In this document: piece after piece, positions 51,927 to 61,400 of the stretch
Numbering within the stretch: position 1 is the stretch's first letter
Layout: each line of letters starts with the position of its first letter
Origin: Hymenobacter sp. UV11
GTDB lineage: Bacteria; Bacteroidota; Bacteroidia; Cytophagales; Hymenobacteraceae
Assembly (NCBI RefSeq): GCF_004684095.1
Contig: NZ_SRII01000001.1
Coordinates: forward strand, 124,001 to 188,000
Reading direction: 5' to 3'
DNA: 64,000 bases
Notes under the pieces: generated by a model
The model's database searches: none
Told to the model about the DNA's origin: nothing
Seen by the model: only the letters and a program-made list of their open reading frames with translations
Position numbers and translations under genes: made by a program

Positions 51927-52952
51927 ATGGGGTTCTTCAATTTTTTGACCAGCGACATTGCCATTGACCTGGGCACTGCCAATACGTTAATCATTCACAA
52001 TGATAAGATTGTGGTGGACGAGCCGAGCATTATTGCCAAGGACCGGACTACCAATAAAGTCATCGCGGTGGGCACAAAGGCCCAGCAGATGCACGAGAAG
52101 ACGCACGATAACATCAAGACTATCCGGCCGCTGAAGGACGGGGTTATTGCCGATTTCCACGCCGCCGAGGAAATGATAAAGGGCCTCATCCGGCTCATCG
52201 ACACGCGCAAGCGGCTGTTTCAGCCCTCGCACCGCATGGTAATCTGCATTCCGAGCGGCATTACGGAGGTGGAGAAGCGCGCCGTGCGTGACTCGGCCGA
52301 GCACGCCGGCGCCAAGGAAGTGTGGATGATTCAGGAGCCGATGGCCGCCGCCATTGGTATCGGCATTGATGTGGAGCAGCCCGTGGGCTCAATGATTATC
52401 GATATCGGGGGCGGCACTACCGAGATTGCGGTTATCGCCCTTTCGGGCATCGTGTGCGACCAGTCGATTAAGACGGCGGGCGACGTGTTCAACCAGGATA
52501 TCCTGGACTACATGCGCCGGCAGCACAACCTGCTCATCGGCGAGCGCTCGGCCGAGCGCATTAAAATCGAGGTGGGCGCAGCCCTCACCGAGCTCGACGT
52601 GACGCCGCCCGACTACGAGGTGCGCGGCCGCGACCTGATGACGGGTATCCCGAAAGTGATAAAAGTTACGTCGTCGGAAATCGCCATTGCCCTCGATAAA
52701 TCGGTTGCCAAGATTGAGGAAGCCGTGCTCAAGGCGCTGGAAATCAGCCCGCCCGAGCTGTCGGCCGACATCTACGAGAACGGCATTCACCTCACCGGCG
52801 GCGGCGCGCTGCTGCGCGGCCTCGACAAGCGCCTGGCCGCCAAAACCAAGCTGCCCATCCACATTGCCGAAGACCCGCTACGCGCCGTGGTGCGCGGCAC
52901 CGGCAAGGCCATTAAGGACATTCAGGCCTACCGGGGCGTACTCTTGACGTAG
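51927..52952 (+). CDS. mreB: Rod-shape-determining protein MreB
   Basis: This 341-residue bacterial actin forms membrane-associated filaments that guide lateral peptidoglycan synthesis. The actin motifs are intact: phosphate 1 DLGTANTLI, phosphate 2 IDIGGGTTEIAVIALSG, the connecting helices, and the adenosine site LTGGGALLRGLDKRL. The short hydrophobic N-terminus (MGFFNFLTSDIAID) is the usual MreB start. mreC and mreD follow in order, giving a standard mreBCD group. A promoter lies just upstream, and an AT-rich inverted repeat separates it from mreC. Confidence 0.98.
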   Translation: MGFFNFLTSDIAIDLGTANTLIIHNDKIVVDEPSIIAKDRTTNKVIAVGTKAQQMHEKTHDNIKTIRPLKDGVIADFHAAEEMIKGLIRLIDTRKRLFQPSHRMVICIPSGITEVEKRAVRDSAEHAGAKEVWMIQEPMAAAIGIGIDVEQPVGSMIIDIGGGTTEIAVIALSGIVCDQSIKTAGDVFNQDILDYMRRQHNLLIGERSAERIKIEVGAALTELDVTPPDYEVRGRDLMTGIPKVIKVTSSEIAIALDKSVAKIEEAVLKALEISPPELSADIYENGIHLTGGGALLRGLDKRLAAKTKLPIHIAEDPLRAVVRGTGKAIKDIQAYRGVLLT

Positions 52953-52958
52953 TCAAGA

Positions 52959-53053
52959 AGTTATGAGTTATGAGTTAAGAGTTATGAGCTAGTCAGGCGT
53001 CGCCGGCTAGCGCTTGCTTTTAACTCATAACTCATAACTTTTAACTCATAACT
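52959..53053. repeat. AT-rich inverted repeat, TAACTCATAACT-word family
   Basis: AGTTATGAGTTATGAGTTAA (52959-52988 region) pairs with CTCATAACTCATAACTTTTA (53024-53053 region), with a GC-rich loop at 52990-53015. It lies inside the mreB-mreC interval and stops 7 bases before the mreC GTG. Such elements recur at 38.2 kb and as a fragment at 24.85 kb. Confidence 0.85.
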
Positions 53054-53060
53054 CAACACC

Positions 53061-54098
53061 GTGCGTAATCTCATTGCGTTTCTGCTGCGCTACCAAGGGG
53101 TGATGCTCTTTGTGCTGCTGGAGGTGGTGAGCCTGTTCCTATTCATTACCAATAGCTCGTACCAGCGGGCGGCGTTTTTCAACTCGGCCAATGCCTACGC
53201 GGGTACGGTGCTGGCGCGGCGCACCCAGGTGACCGATTATTTCAAGCTCGATGAGCTGAACCGGCAATTGCTGGCCGACAATGCCAAGCTACGCCAGCAG
53301 CTCTACCCCCCCGATTTTACCCGGCGCGAGGCCGACTCGCTGCCCGTGGGCCGCGACACGCTGGGCCACGTCATTTACCGCCACCTGCGGCCTGACCCCA
53401 GCGTGGCGCTGGCGGTCGGGCCCGGCCTGGCTGCCCCTACCCCCGCCGCCAAGGGCAAGCTGCCTAGCGCCCTGGCCCGCCCCGATACGCTGCTGCTGGC
53501 GGGTGCGCGGCTGGCCACCCGCGATGCCGCCTACCCCCTGGTGCCGGCTCGGGTGCTCAACAACTCGCTACGAGCCGTAGATAACTACTTGACCCTGAAC
53601 GTAGGCGAGGCCGATGGCGTGCAGCCCGGCCTGGGTGTGATGAGCGCCACCGGCGTGGTGGGCCAGGTAAAATCGGTGAGCGCGCACTACGCCACGGTGT
53701 TTTCGCTGCTGCACTCGAAGATGGCGGTGGCGGCCAAAATAAAGCGCGACGGTACCTTTGGCAGCGTGAAATGGCCCGGCGACGACTACAGCCACGCGCT
53801 GCTCGACTACATTCCGCGCCAGAACCGCCTGGTGGTGGGCGACTCGGTGGTGACGTCGGGCTACAACGCCGTGTTTCCGGAGGGCGTGCTGGTGGGCACC
53901 GTGGAGTCGTTTGTGAAGGAGCCGGATAAGAATTTCTGGACCGTGAAGCTGCGGCTGGCCGTCGACTTTAGCCGCCTCACCTACGTGTACGTGGTGCACA
54001 ACCGCCCCCGCACCGAGCGTGACTCGCTCGAAACCGCGATTACGGCCCCCGAGCCTACCCCGGCTAAACCGCTTAAAATCACCCGCCCCACCCGATGA
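53061..54098 (+). CDS. mreC: Cell-shape protein MreC
   Basis: This is a 345-residue bitopic periplasmic protein starting at GTG. One N-terminal membrane helix (GVMLFVLLEVVSLFLFI) is followed by a coiled coil (YFKLDELNRQLLADNAKLRQQL). The two beta-barrel domains of MreC follow (VPARVLNNSLRAVDNYLTL, GVMSATGVVGQVKSVSAHYA, DSVVTSGYNAVFPEGVLVG). It binds MreB and penicillin-binding proteins. A Pro/Ala-rich insertion at about residues 100-150 carries the word CCTACCCCCG. The C-terminal stop overlaps mreD by 4 bases. Confidence 0.95.
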   Translation: MRNLIAFLLRYQGVMLFVLLEVVSLFLFITNSSYQRAAFFNSANAYAGTVLARRTQVTDYFKLDELNRQLLADNAKLRQQLYPPDFTRREADSLPVGRDTLGHVIYRHLRPDPSVALAVGPGLAAPTPAAKGKLPSALARPDTLLLAGARLATRDAAYPLVPARVLNNSLRAVDNYLTLNVGEADGVQPGLGVMSATGVVGQVKSVSAHYATVFSLLHSKMAVAAKIKRDGTFGSVKWPGDDYSHALLDYIPRQNRLVVGDSVVTSGYNAVFPEGVLVGTVESFVKEPDKNFWTVKLRLAVDFSRLTYVYVVHNRPRTERDSLETAITAPEPTPAKPLKITRPTR

Positions 54099-54622
54099 GT
54101 ATACTGGGCGAACTACTGCGCCAGCTGCTGCGCTTCGGGCTGTATGCGGGCGTGCAGGTGCTTATTGTGGGGCAATTGTCGCTGTTTGGGCTGGGCTGGT
54201 GCTTTTTGTACCTGGGCTTCGTGCTGTTTTTGCCGCTGCGCACGCCCATTGCGGTGCAGCTGCTGCTGGGCTTCGCCATTGGCCTGGCCATGGACATCAG
54301 CTACGATACCGGCGGGCTGCACGCGGCGGCGGCCGTGCTGCTGGCCTACCTGCGCCCCTGGGTGCTGCGCCTGCTCACCCCGCGCGACGGCTACGATGCC
54401 CAGGATACCGTGAACGTGCATCAGATGGGCTGGCAATGGTTTATGGTCTACATGCTCATCTTAGTGAGCCTGCACCACGTGCTATATTTCTTCTTGGAGC
54501 TGGGCTCGTTTCAGCACCCGTTGCTCACGCTGGGCAGGGTAGGGGTGAGTATTCTCTTCACGACCATAGCGCTGCTGATTGTGCAGCTCCTGTTCTTTCC
54601 GGTGCGGCGCAAGCGCAGCTAA
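54095..54622 (+). CDS. mreD: Cell-shape membrane protein MreD
   Basis: This is a 175-residue membrane protein with about five hydrophobic helices. The family segment is FVLFLPLRTPIAVQLLLGFAIG, then LAMDISYDTGGLHAAAAVLLAYLRPWVL. It overlaps mreC by 4 bases (ATGA), so it is translationally coupled. In many bacteria pbp2 and rodA come next; here the downstream gene is on the other strand and a long palindrome intervenes. Confidence 0.92.
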   Translation: MSILGELLRQLLRFGLYAGVQVLIVGQLSLFGLGWCFLYLGFVLFLPLRTPIAVQLLLGFAIGLAMDISYDTGGLHAAAAVLLAYLRPWVLRLLTPRDGYDAQDTVNVHQMGWQWFMVYMLILVSLHHVLYFFLELGSFQHPLLTLGRVGVSILFTTIALLIVQLLFFPVRRKRS

Positions 54623-54623
54623 C

Positions 54624-54714
54624 GCAGTAGCGCGGACCTTGTAGTTCGCGTCTTGGCGCCGTTAAAACCGTTTGAACGGCGCCAGGACGCGAACTACAAA
54701 GTTCGCGCTGCTGC
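54624..54714. repeat. Long palindrome with GTAGTTCGCGTC arms
   Basis: 40-bp arms (54624-54663 and 54675-54714) share the word TTGTAGTTCGCGTC and GGCGCCGTT, with several mismatches. The spacer is 11 bases. It sits between the convergent mreD and acetyltransferase genes and abuts both ends. It is the only copy of this family seen in the window. Confidence 0.85.
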
Positions 54715-54717
54715 CTG

Positions 54718-55224
54718 CTACGCGCCCACTACTGCGCTGCGGCGCTCCAGCAGCAGCGTATCGTGCCACTGGCCGCGCAGCTGCCCGATACGTTCGCGCC
54801 GGCCCACCGTGCGAAAGCCCTGGCCTGCGTGCAGCGCCAGGCTGGCCGCGTTTTCGGGGAAAATGCCGGCTTGCAGCATCCACAGCCCGTGCTGTTCCGA
54901 CGCGGCTACCAGCGCCGCCAGCAGCTGCCGGCCCACGCCCCGCCCGCGCGCCTCGGCCGCGATGTAAATGCTCACCTCGGCCACGCCCGCGTACACGCAG
55001 CGGCCAGACACGGGCGAGAGCGCCGCCCAGCCCAGCACCGCTCCGTCGGGCGCCATGGCCACCAGGCGGCAGTGCGCCAGGTGGCCGGCGTCCCAGGCCT
55101 CCCAGCTCGGGGCTTCGGTGGTGAAGGTGGCCTGGCCGGTAGCCATGCCGGCCTCGTAGATGGCGCGCACCGCTGGCCAGTGGGCGGGTAGCAGCGGCTC
55201 AAGGGTGAAAGTGGGGGTAGGCAT
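54718..55224 (-). CDS. GNAT N-acetyltransferase (phosphinothricin-type)
   Basis: This is a 168-residue acetyltransferase of the Pat/Bar-like group. N-terminal family pattern: IRAIYEAGMATGQATFTTEAPSW, here beginning VRAIYEAGMATG. The acetyl-CoA pyrophosphate loop is ARGRGVGRQLL. The following helix and strand read FPENAASLALHAGQGFRTVGRRERIG, which is the PAT signature. The natural substrate may be an amino acid or its analogue, such as methionine derivatives or phosphinothricin-like amines. TACTTTTG ends 4 bases before the ATG, so a leaderless transcript is predicted. Confidence 0.9.
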   Translation of the reverse strand: MPTPTFTLEPLLPAHWPAVRAIYEAGMATGQATFTTEAPSWEAWDAGHLAHCRLVAMAPDGAVLGWAALSPVSGRCVYAGVAEVSIYIAAEARGRGVGRQLLAALVAASEQHGLWMLQAGIFPENAASLALHAGQGFRTVGRRERIGQLRGQWHDTLLLERRSAVVGA

Positions 55225-55228
55225 GAAG

Positions 55229-55236
55229 CAAAAGTA
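55229..55236 (-). promoter_or_regulatory. -7 promoter element (TACTTTTG), leaderless start
   Basis: On the minus strand TACTTTTG is followed by CTTC and then the ATG. A TTG about 13 bases further upstream is a weak -33 candidate. Confidence 0.6.
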
Positions 55237-55423
55237 TCAGGTTGAGCAGCAACGCACCGCGGCGCGTTTGGGTCGGGCGCATACGGGCCGGGGAAGATTG
55301 CTCAGCTTGTTGCTTATCAAGGAATTGGGCTTGGGTGGTAGTGGTTTTTGCCGGCCGGCCTGTGCACTTGGCGTAGTTCTGGCATCTTTGGGGTAGTAAC
55401 CCCGGCCGTTTGGCCCCCTGCTC

Positions 55424-58400
55424 ATGCGCTACTTCCTCCTTTTCTGCTGCTTTTTAATGACCACTTTTCTCGCCGATTCGGCCGCGCCGGGGTCGCCTAC
55501 CCCCTTCGCGGCGCAGTGGAAGAAGATTGACGCCCTGCTGGCCAAGGAGCAAACCGCCACTGCCGCGCCGTTGGTGGAGAAAATATATCAGCAGGCCCGG
55601 CGCGAGAACAACGCCCCGGCCTACGTGCGGGCGCTGCTCTACAAAATTAGGCTGCTCGAAAACAAGGAAAATGACGCCGACGAAAAAGGCATTGCGCTAC
55701 TCGAAAACGACCTGAAAATAGCCGGTTTCCCGGCCCGGCCCATTCTGCACTCGCTGCTGGGCGGGCTGTATGCCGAGTATTACAACCAGCACCGCTACCA
55801 GCTCTACCAGCGCACCAACGGCGCCGCGCCCACTACCGGCCCTACCCCCTCGGCCGGGGCCGACGCGGGCACCGGCCTCGCCACCTGGGATGCCGGCCGG
55901 CTGGCTACAGCCATCGTGCGGCACTACCAAGCCTCGGTAACCGACGACCCCCAGCGCCAGCTCAAAACCACCCTGGCCCAGCTCGACGAACTGGCCACCG
56001 GCGGCGATGCCGAGGGCCGCGCCCGGCGCCCCACGCTGTATGACCTGCTGGCCCAGCGCGCCATCGCGGGCCTGCAAAACCAGGAGCTGTACATCACCAA
56101 GCCCGAGCAGCAGTGGCAGCCCACCGACCCTAATCTTTTGGGCAGCGCACAGGAATTTGCCGCGCTCAAGCTGACAGCCCCGGCCGCCGACTCGCTCAAC
56201 GGCCTGCTGCTGGGGCTGCGGCTGTTGCAGCGCCTCACGGCCGGCCGCCTGGCCGCCGGCAACCCCACCGCCCTGGCCGACGTGGACTTGCAGCGCCTCG
56301 ACTACCTGCGCGGCCTCGTCCAGAATACCGACCTAGCTGCGCTGGTGGAGCCGGCCCTGGCCCGGATGGCCGTCACTTACCAGGCCCTACCCCTCAGCAC
56401 CGAGTTCATCGCCCAGCGGGCGCAGGCCCGGCGCGACGCTGGCGACAACGTGGCCGCCGTGGCCCTCACCCACGAGGCCGAAGCCCGGTTCCCGAAGTCG
56501 CGCGGCGCGGCGCGGGCGCGGCAGCTGCGCGCCGAAATCGAGCGGCCCGAAGTGGCCTTTACCGCCGCCGATGTGGTGGTGCCCGGCCAGCCCTGGCGCC
56601 TCGACCTGACGGCGCGCAACGTGACCGAATTGCACGCCTGGGCCTACCGCATCACGCTGCGTGAGTGGGAGCAGGGCGCGGGTTACGACCCCCAAAATCG
56701 GCCGCTGGCCAAGCGCTTCGCCCGCGCCCTGAAGGCTGCGCCGGCCGCCACCTGGCTGGTGCCGGTGCCCGCACATCCGCTCGATTACCAAGAGCAAAAG
56801 CTGGCCGCCGCCGGGGCCGCGCTACCGGTGGGCTACTACCTGGTTTTGGTCAGCAATAAGGCCCAACTCTCGACCGATACGGCGGCGGGCACGGTGACGG
56901 CCTACGCTATGGTGGGTGCCAGCCAGCTAAGCGCCGTACACCGTACCAACCCGGCCAACGGCACTACCTCGCTGCTGCTGCTCGACCACCAAACGGGCGC
57001 GCCGCTGGCCGGGGTGCAGAACCAGGCCACGTTCAACGTGTATAACCGCACTAAGCAGCGCGACGACCGCCGCCTGGGTGAGGTATTGCCCACTGGCGCA
57101 ACGGGCGAGGTCGAAATTCCTGGCCCAAACCAAGCTACTGAGGCACTTGGGAATGAGCGACTGCAAAGCGTGCGCTCGTGGCAGGGTAGGGATACGCTGC
57201 TGACAACCATCAACAACTACTACTTTCCCGGCCGTAATAACCAAGCCGAGCAACCCCAGCGACGCACGTTTCTGTTCACTGACCGCGCCATTTACCGGCC
57301 GGGGCAGACGGTGTATTTCAAAGGCATTCTGACCCAAAGCCTGGGCGAAAAGGCCAGTCTGCTTACTGGCCAGCCGGTGAGCGTGCGCCTGCTCGACGTG
57401 AACGGTCAGACCGTGCAAACGCTGCCCTTCACCACCTCAGACTTTGGCTCGTTTCACGGTTCGCTGGTGCTGCCTACCGGCCTGCTCAACGGCGAGATGC
57501 AGCTGCAAACCGACGACGGCAGCCTGAGCTTCGCGGTGGAAGACTACAAGCGGCCGACCTTCCTGGTGACGCTCGATTCGGTGCCCGGCCGGCCGCAGCT
57601 AGGCCAGCTGTTAACCCTCACCGGCCGCGCCCGCGCCTACGCCGGCCAGGCCACCGACGGGGCCCGCGTGCGCTACCACATTACGCGCCGTGAGCTGTGG
57701 CCGTTGTTTGACTATGCGGGGGGGGGGAGGGGTGGCCGCTTCCGGCCCGGCCCGCGCGGCGGCAGCCAGGAAATTGCCCACGGCACCACCACCACCGATG
57801 CCGAGGGTCGCTTCGCTATCACCTTCACGCCGCCGCTGGCGCCGAAGCAGCCGGGCCGGGGCCGCTGGGAGCCCGGCTTTTTATTCGAAATAACTGCCGA
57901 CGTGACCGACGCGGCCGGCGAAACCCGCACCGGTACCCGCAACGTGCCCATCGGCCGCAACCCGCTTAGCCTCCAGCTCACCGGCCCCGCCCAAGTAGAT
58001 AAGCAGGCCCTACCCCCCTTCCGGCTGCTAAGCACCAACGCCACCGGCGAGCCGCTGCCCGCCACCGGCACGCTGCGCCTGCTGGCCCGTCGCTACCGCC
58101 CCAACCCGCCCGGCGTGCCCGGCCCTACCCCCCAAACCGACGACAACGAGGCCCCGGCCGAGCTGCTCCAAACGCTCGCCTTCGACACGCACGCCAGCCC
58201 TGTGCTCGACCTGGGCGCCGCGCTGGCCGCCCTGCCCACCGGCCGCTACCGCCTCGAAGCCCTGGCTGCCGGGGCCGACTCGGCGCGGGCGCAGCTCGAT
58301 TTCACGCTCTACGACTCTAAGGCCGCCACCGTGCCCTACGCCACGCCCGACTGGTTCGTGGCGCTGGCCGACAGCGTGGCCCCCGGCCAGCCCGCCACCG

Positions 58401-61400
58401 TGCTGCTGGGCAGCAGCGAGGCCGATGCCCGCATCCTGCTCGAAACGGAGCGCGGCGGCCAGCTATTGCGCCACGAGTGGCTGACCCTGAGGGCCGGCGA
58501 GCAGCGCCGCCTTACCCTGGCCAGCGGCCCCGCCGACGCCCGCGGCCCGCTTTACGTGCACACCACGCAGGTGCGCGCCGGCCACCTCTACCGCCACGAC
58601 GCTACCGTGCAAGTGGCCGAGAAGCCCCAGCCGCTGACGCTGTCCCTCGCCACTTTCCGCGACAAGCTAGCGCCCGGCCAAAAGGAAACCTGGCGCGTCA
58701 CCATCCGCCAGGCCAATGGAAAAACCGCCGATGCCGAGTTGCTGGCCACGCTCTATGACCAGAGTTTGGACGTGTTTCGGCCGCATAGTTTTCAACGACT
58801 TAATGTTGGCTATAACTATTACGCAATGCGGTTTGCGTGGCAGGCGCCGTTTGGGGTGGTGCGCTCCAATGAAGTTGACCAGCTAGCTAACGCCGCCGCG
58901 AATACAGCACTAGACTATCCGTGGTTGAATACATGGGGCATTTCAGTGGAAGACAGGCTGAGAGGGCGAATTGCGGGTGTGCAGGTGCAGCGCAATGCTC
59001 CGGGCAACGGCCCGGTAATAAGAATTCGAGGGATTAGTTCTGCCGCAGCACCTGCCCCAATGGGAATGGCTGATTCAAAGGCTTTGAACGAAGTAGTAAC
59101 GGTCGGCTACGGCACTCAAAGGCGCTCCGACATAACCGGGGCAGTAAGCACGATTGCCAAGCCGAATGCCCCGGCTCCCGACCTCACCCTCGTCCCTACC
59201 CGCACCGATTTCCGCGAAACGGCTTTCTGGCAGCCGGCCCTGCGCACCGACAAGAACGGCGACGTGGTGCTCGAATTTCAGATGCCCGAGGCCGTGACGC
59301 GCTGGCAGCTGCTGGCCCTGGCCCACGACCGCAGCCTGCACAGCGGCCAACTCGCCCGCCAGCTCGTCACCCAAAAAGAAATCCAGATAACGCCCAACGC
59401 CCCGCGCTTTCTGCGGCCGGGCGACGCGTTCACCTTCCCCGCCAAGTTCTCCAACCTCACCGACCACGCCACCAGCGGCACCGCCCAGCTCTTCCTGCTC
59501 GACGCCGCTACCGGCCAGGATATTACGGCCCAGCTCCTCCAAGGCCCGGCCCAGCTGCCCGTGAGCGCCGCCGCCCACCAGAGCCAGGCCCTGGGCTGGG
59601 CGCTGGCCCTACCCCCCGATTTTACGCCAGTGGCCGTGACCTACCGGGTAGTAGCGCAAAGTCAGTTAGTAGGTGACAGTGAGCAGTTATCAGGTAAAAA
59701 GAGCAAGCATAAGGTGCCCAAAAACCAGGAGCCAGGAGCCGGTAACCAAGCCCCAGTAGCCTACTCCGACGGCGAGGAAAACACCCTGCCCGTGCTGCCC
59801 AATAAAATTCTGATTACCGAAAGCCTGCCCCTACCCCTCGCCGGGGCCGGCACGCGCGAGTTTGAGCTGAAGAAGCTGACCAGCACCAGCTCGCCCACCC
59901 GGCGCAACTACTCGCTCACGCTGGAAATGACCGCCAACCCCGCCTGGTACGCCGTGCAGAGCCTGCCTTACCTGATGGAGTACCCCTACGAGTGCGCCGA
60001 GCAAACCTTCAGCCGACTCTACGCCAACCTGCTGGCCGCCCAGATTTTACGGTCGAACCCACGCTTCAAAACCGTGCTGGCCGAGTGGACGCGCCAGGCC
60101 CCGAGCGGCACTGCCGCCCAGCAAAATGCCCTCGCAAGCAAGCTGGCCCAAAACCAGGAGCTCAAAAACCTGCTGCTGCAGGAAACGCCCTGGGTGCGCG
60201 ATGCCCAGGGCGAAGCCGAGCGTCTGGCCCGCCTCAGCACGTTGTTTGACGAGGCGCGGCTGACGGCCGAAACCGCCGCTGCGCTGGCCAAGCTGCAACG
60301 CATGCAGCTGCCCGACGGCGCCTTCCCGTGGTTCGAGAAAATGCCCGCCGACCGCTACATCACCCAGCTCATCGTGGCTGGTTTCGGCAAGCTCAAAAAG
60401 CTCGGTGCCTTCGACGCGGGCCAGGACGATGCGGCCCGCGACCTGCTGCAAAATGCCCTGCGCTACCTCGACGCTGCCCAGGCCCGCGACTACGCCGACC
60501 TGCGCCGCCAAAAAAACGTGAAGCTGGCCGCCGACCACCTCGGCGACCTGCAGATTCAGGCGCTGTACGCCCGCAGCTTCTGGCCGCAGCAGCCGGTGGC
60601 GGCCGCCACCAAAACGGCCGCCGCCTACTACCGCGGCCAGGCCGCGCAGTACTGGGCCGGCCGCACGCGCTACTTGCAGGCGCAAATTGCCCTCAGCCTG
60701 TTTCGCGAAAATGCCAAGGCGACTGCTGCCCAGGCCATCGTGCGGGCGCTGGCCGAAAACGCCCTGCATTCGCCCGATTTGGGCATGTATTGGAAAGACG
60801 TACGCCCTGGCTACTACTGGCGCGAGGCGCCCACCGAAACCCAGGCCACTCTCATCGAGGCCTTCGACGAAATCAAAAACGACCAAAAATCGGTGGATGA
60901 GATGAAGCTCTGGCTGCTCACTCAGAAGCAAACCCACAGCTGGGAAAGCACCCGCGCCACCGCCGATGCCTGCTACGCCCTGCTGCTGCGCGGCACCGAC
61001 TGGCTAAGCCCTACCCCCTCATTGCAGGTGGAAGTGGGCGGGCAGCGCATTCAGCCCGAAGCCACCCAGGCCGGCACCGGCTACTACAAGCAGACCTGGC
61101 CCGCCGCCGCGGTGCAGCCCGCCCAGGGACGCGTTAGCGTCACCAAAACCAGCGCCGGCCCGGCCTGGGGCGCGCTCTATTGGCAGTACTTCGAAGACCT
61201 CGACCAGGTGACGCCCGCCGCCACGCCCCTCAGCCTGGAGCGCCAGCTGTACCGCGAAACCCGCACCGCCGCCGGCCCGCAGCTCGAAAAAATCAGCCCC
61301 GCTACCCCCCTGAAAGTGGGCGACGCGCTGGTGGTGCGCCTGGTGCTGCGCACCGACCGTGCCCTCGAATACGTGCACCTCAAGGACCAGCGCGCCGCCG

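Noticed and set aside
52959..53053. Riboswitch or T-box in the mreB-mreC gap
   Set aside because: The element is made of simple TAACTCATAACT-type words and occurs in unrelated places, so it is a repeat and not a conserved RNA sensor.
54718..55224. The acetyltransferase as a horizontally acquired herbicide or antibiotic resistance gene
   Set aside because: Its GC content and iterated-motif neighbourhood match the host, and no mobile element is near. It is probably a native housekeeping GNAT.
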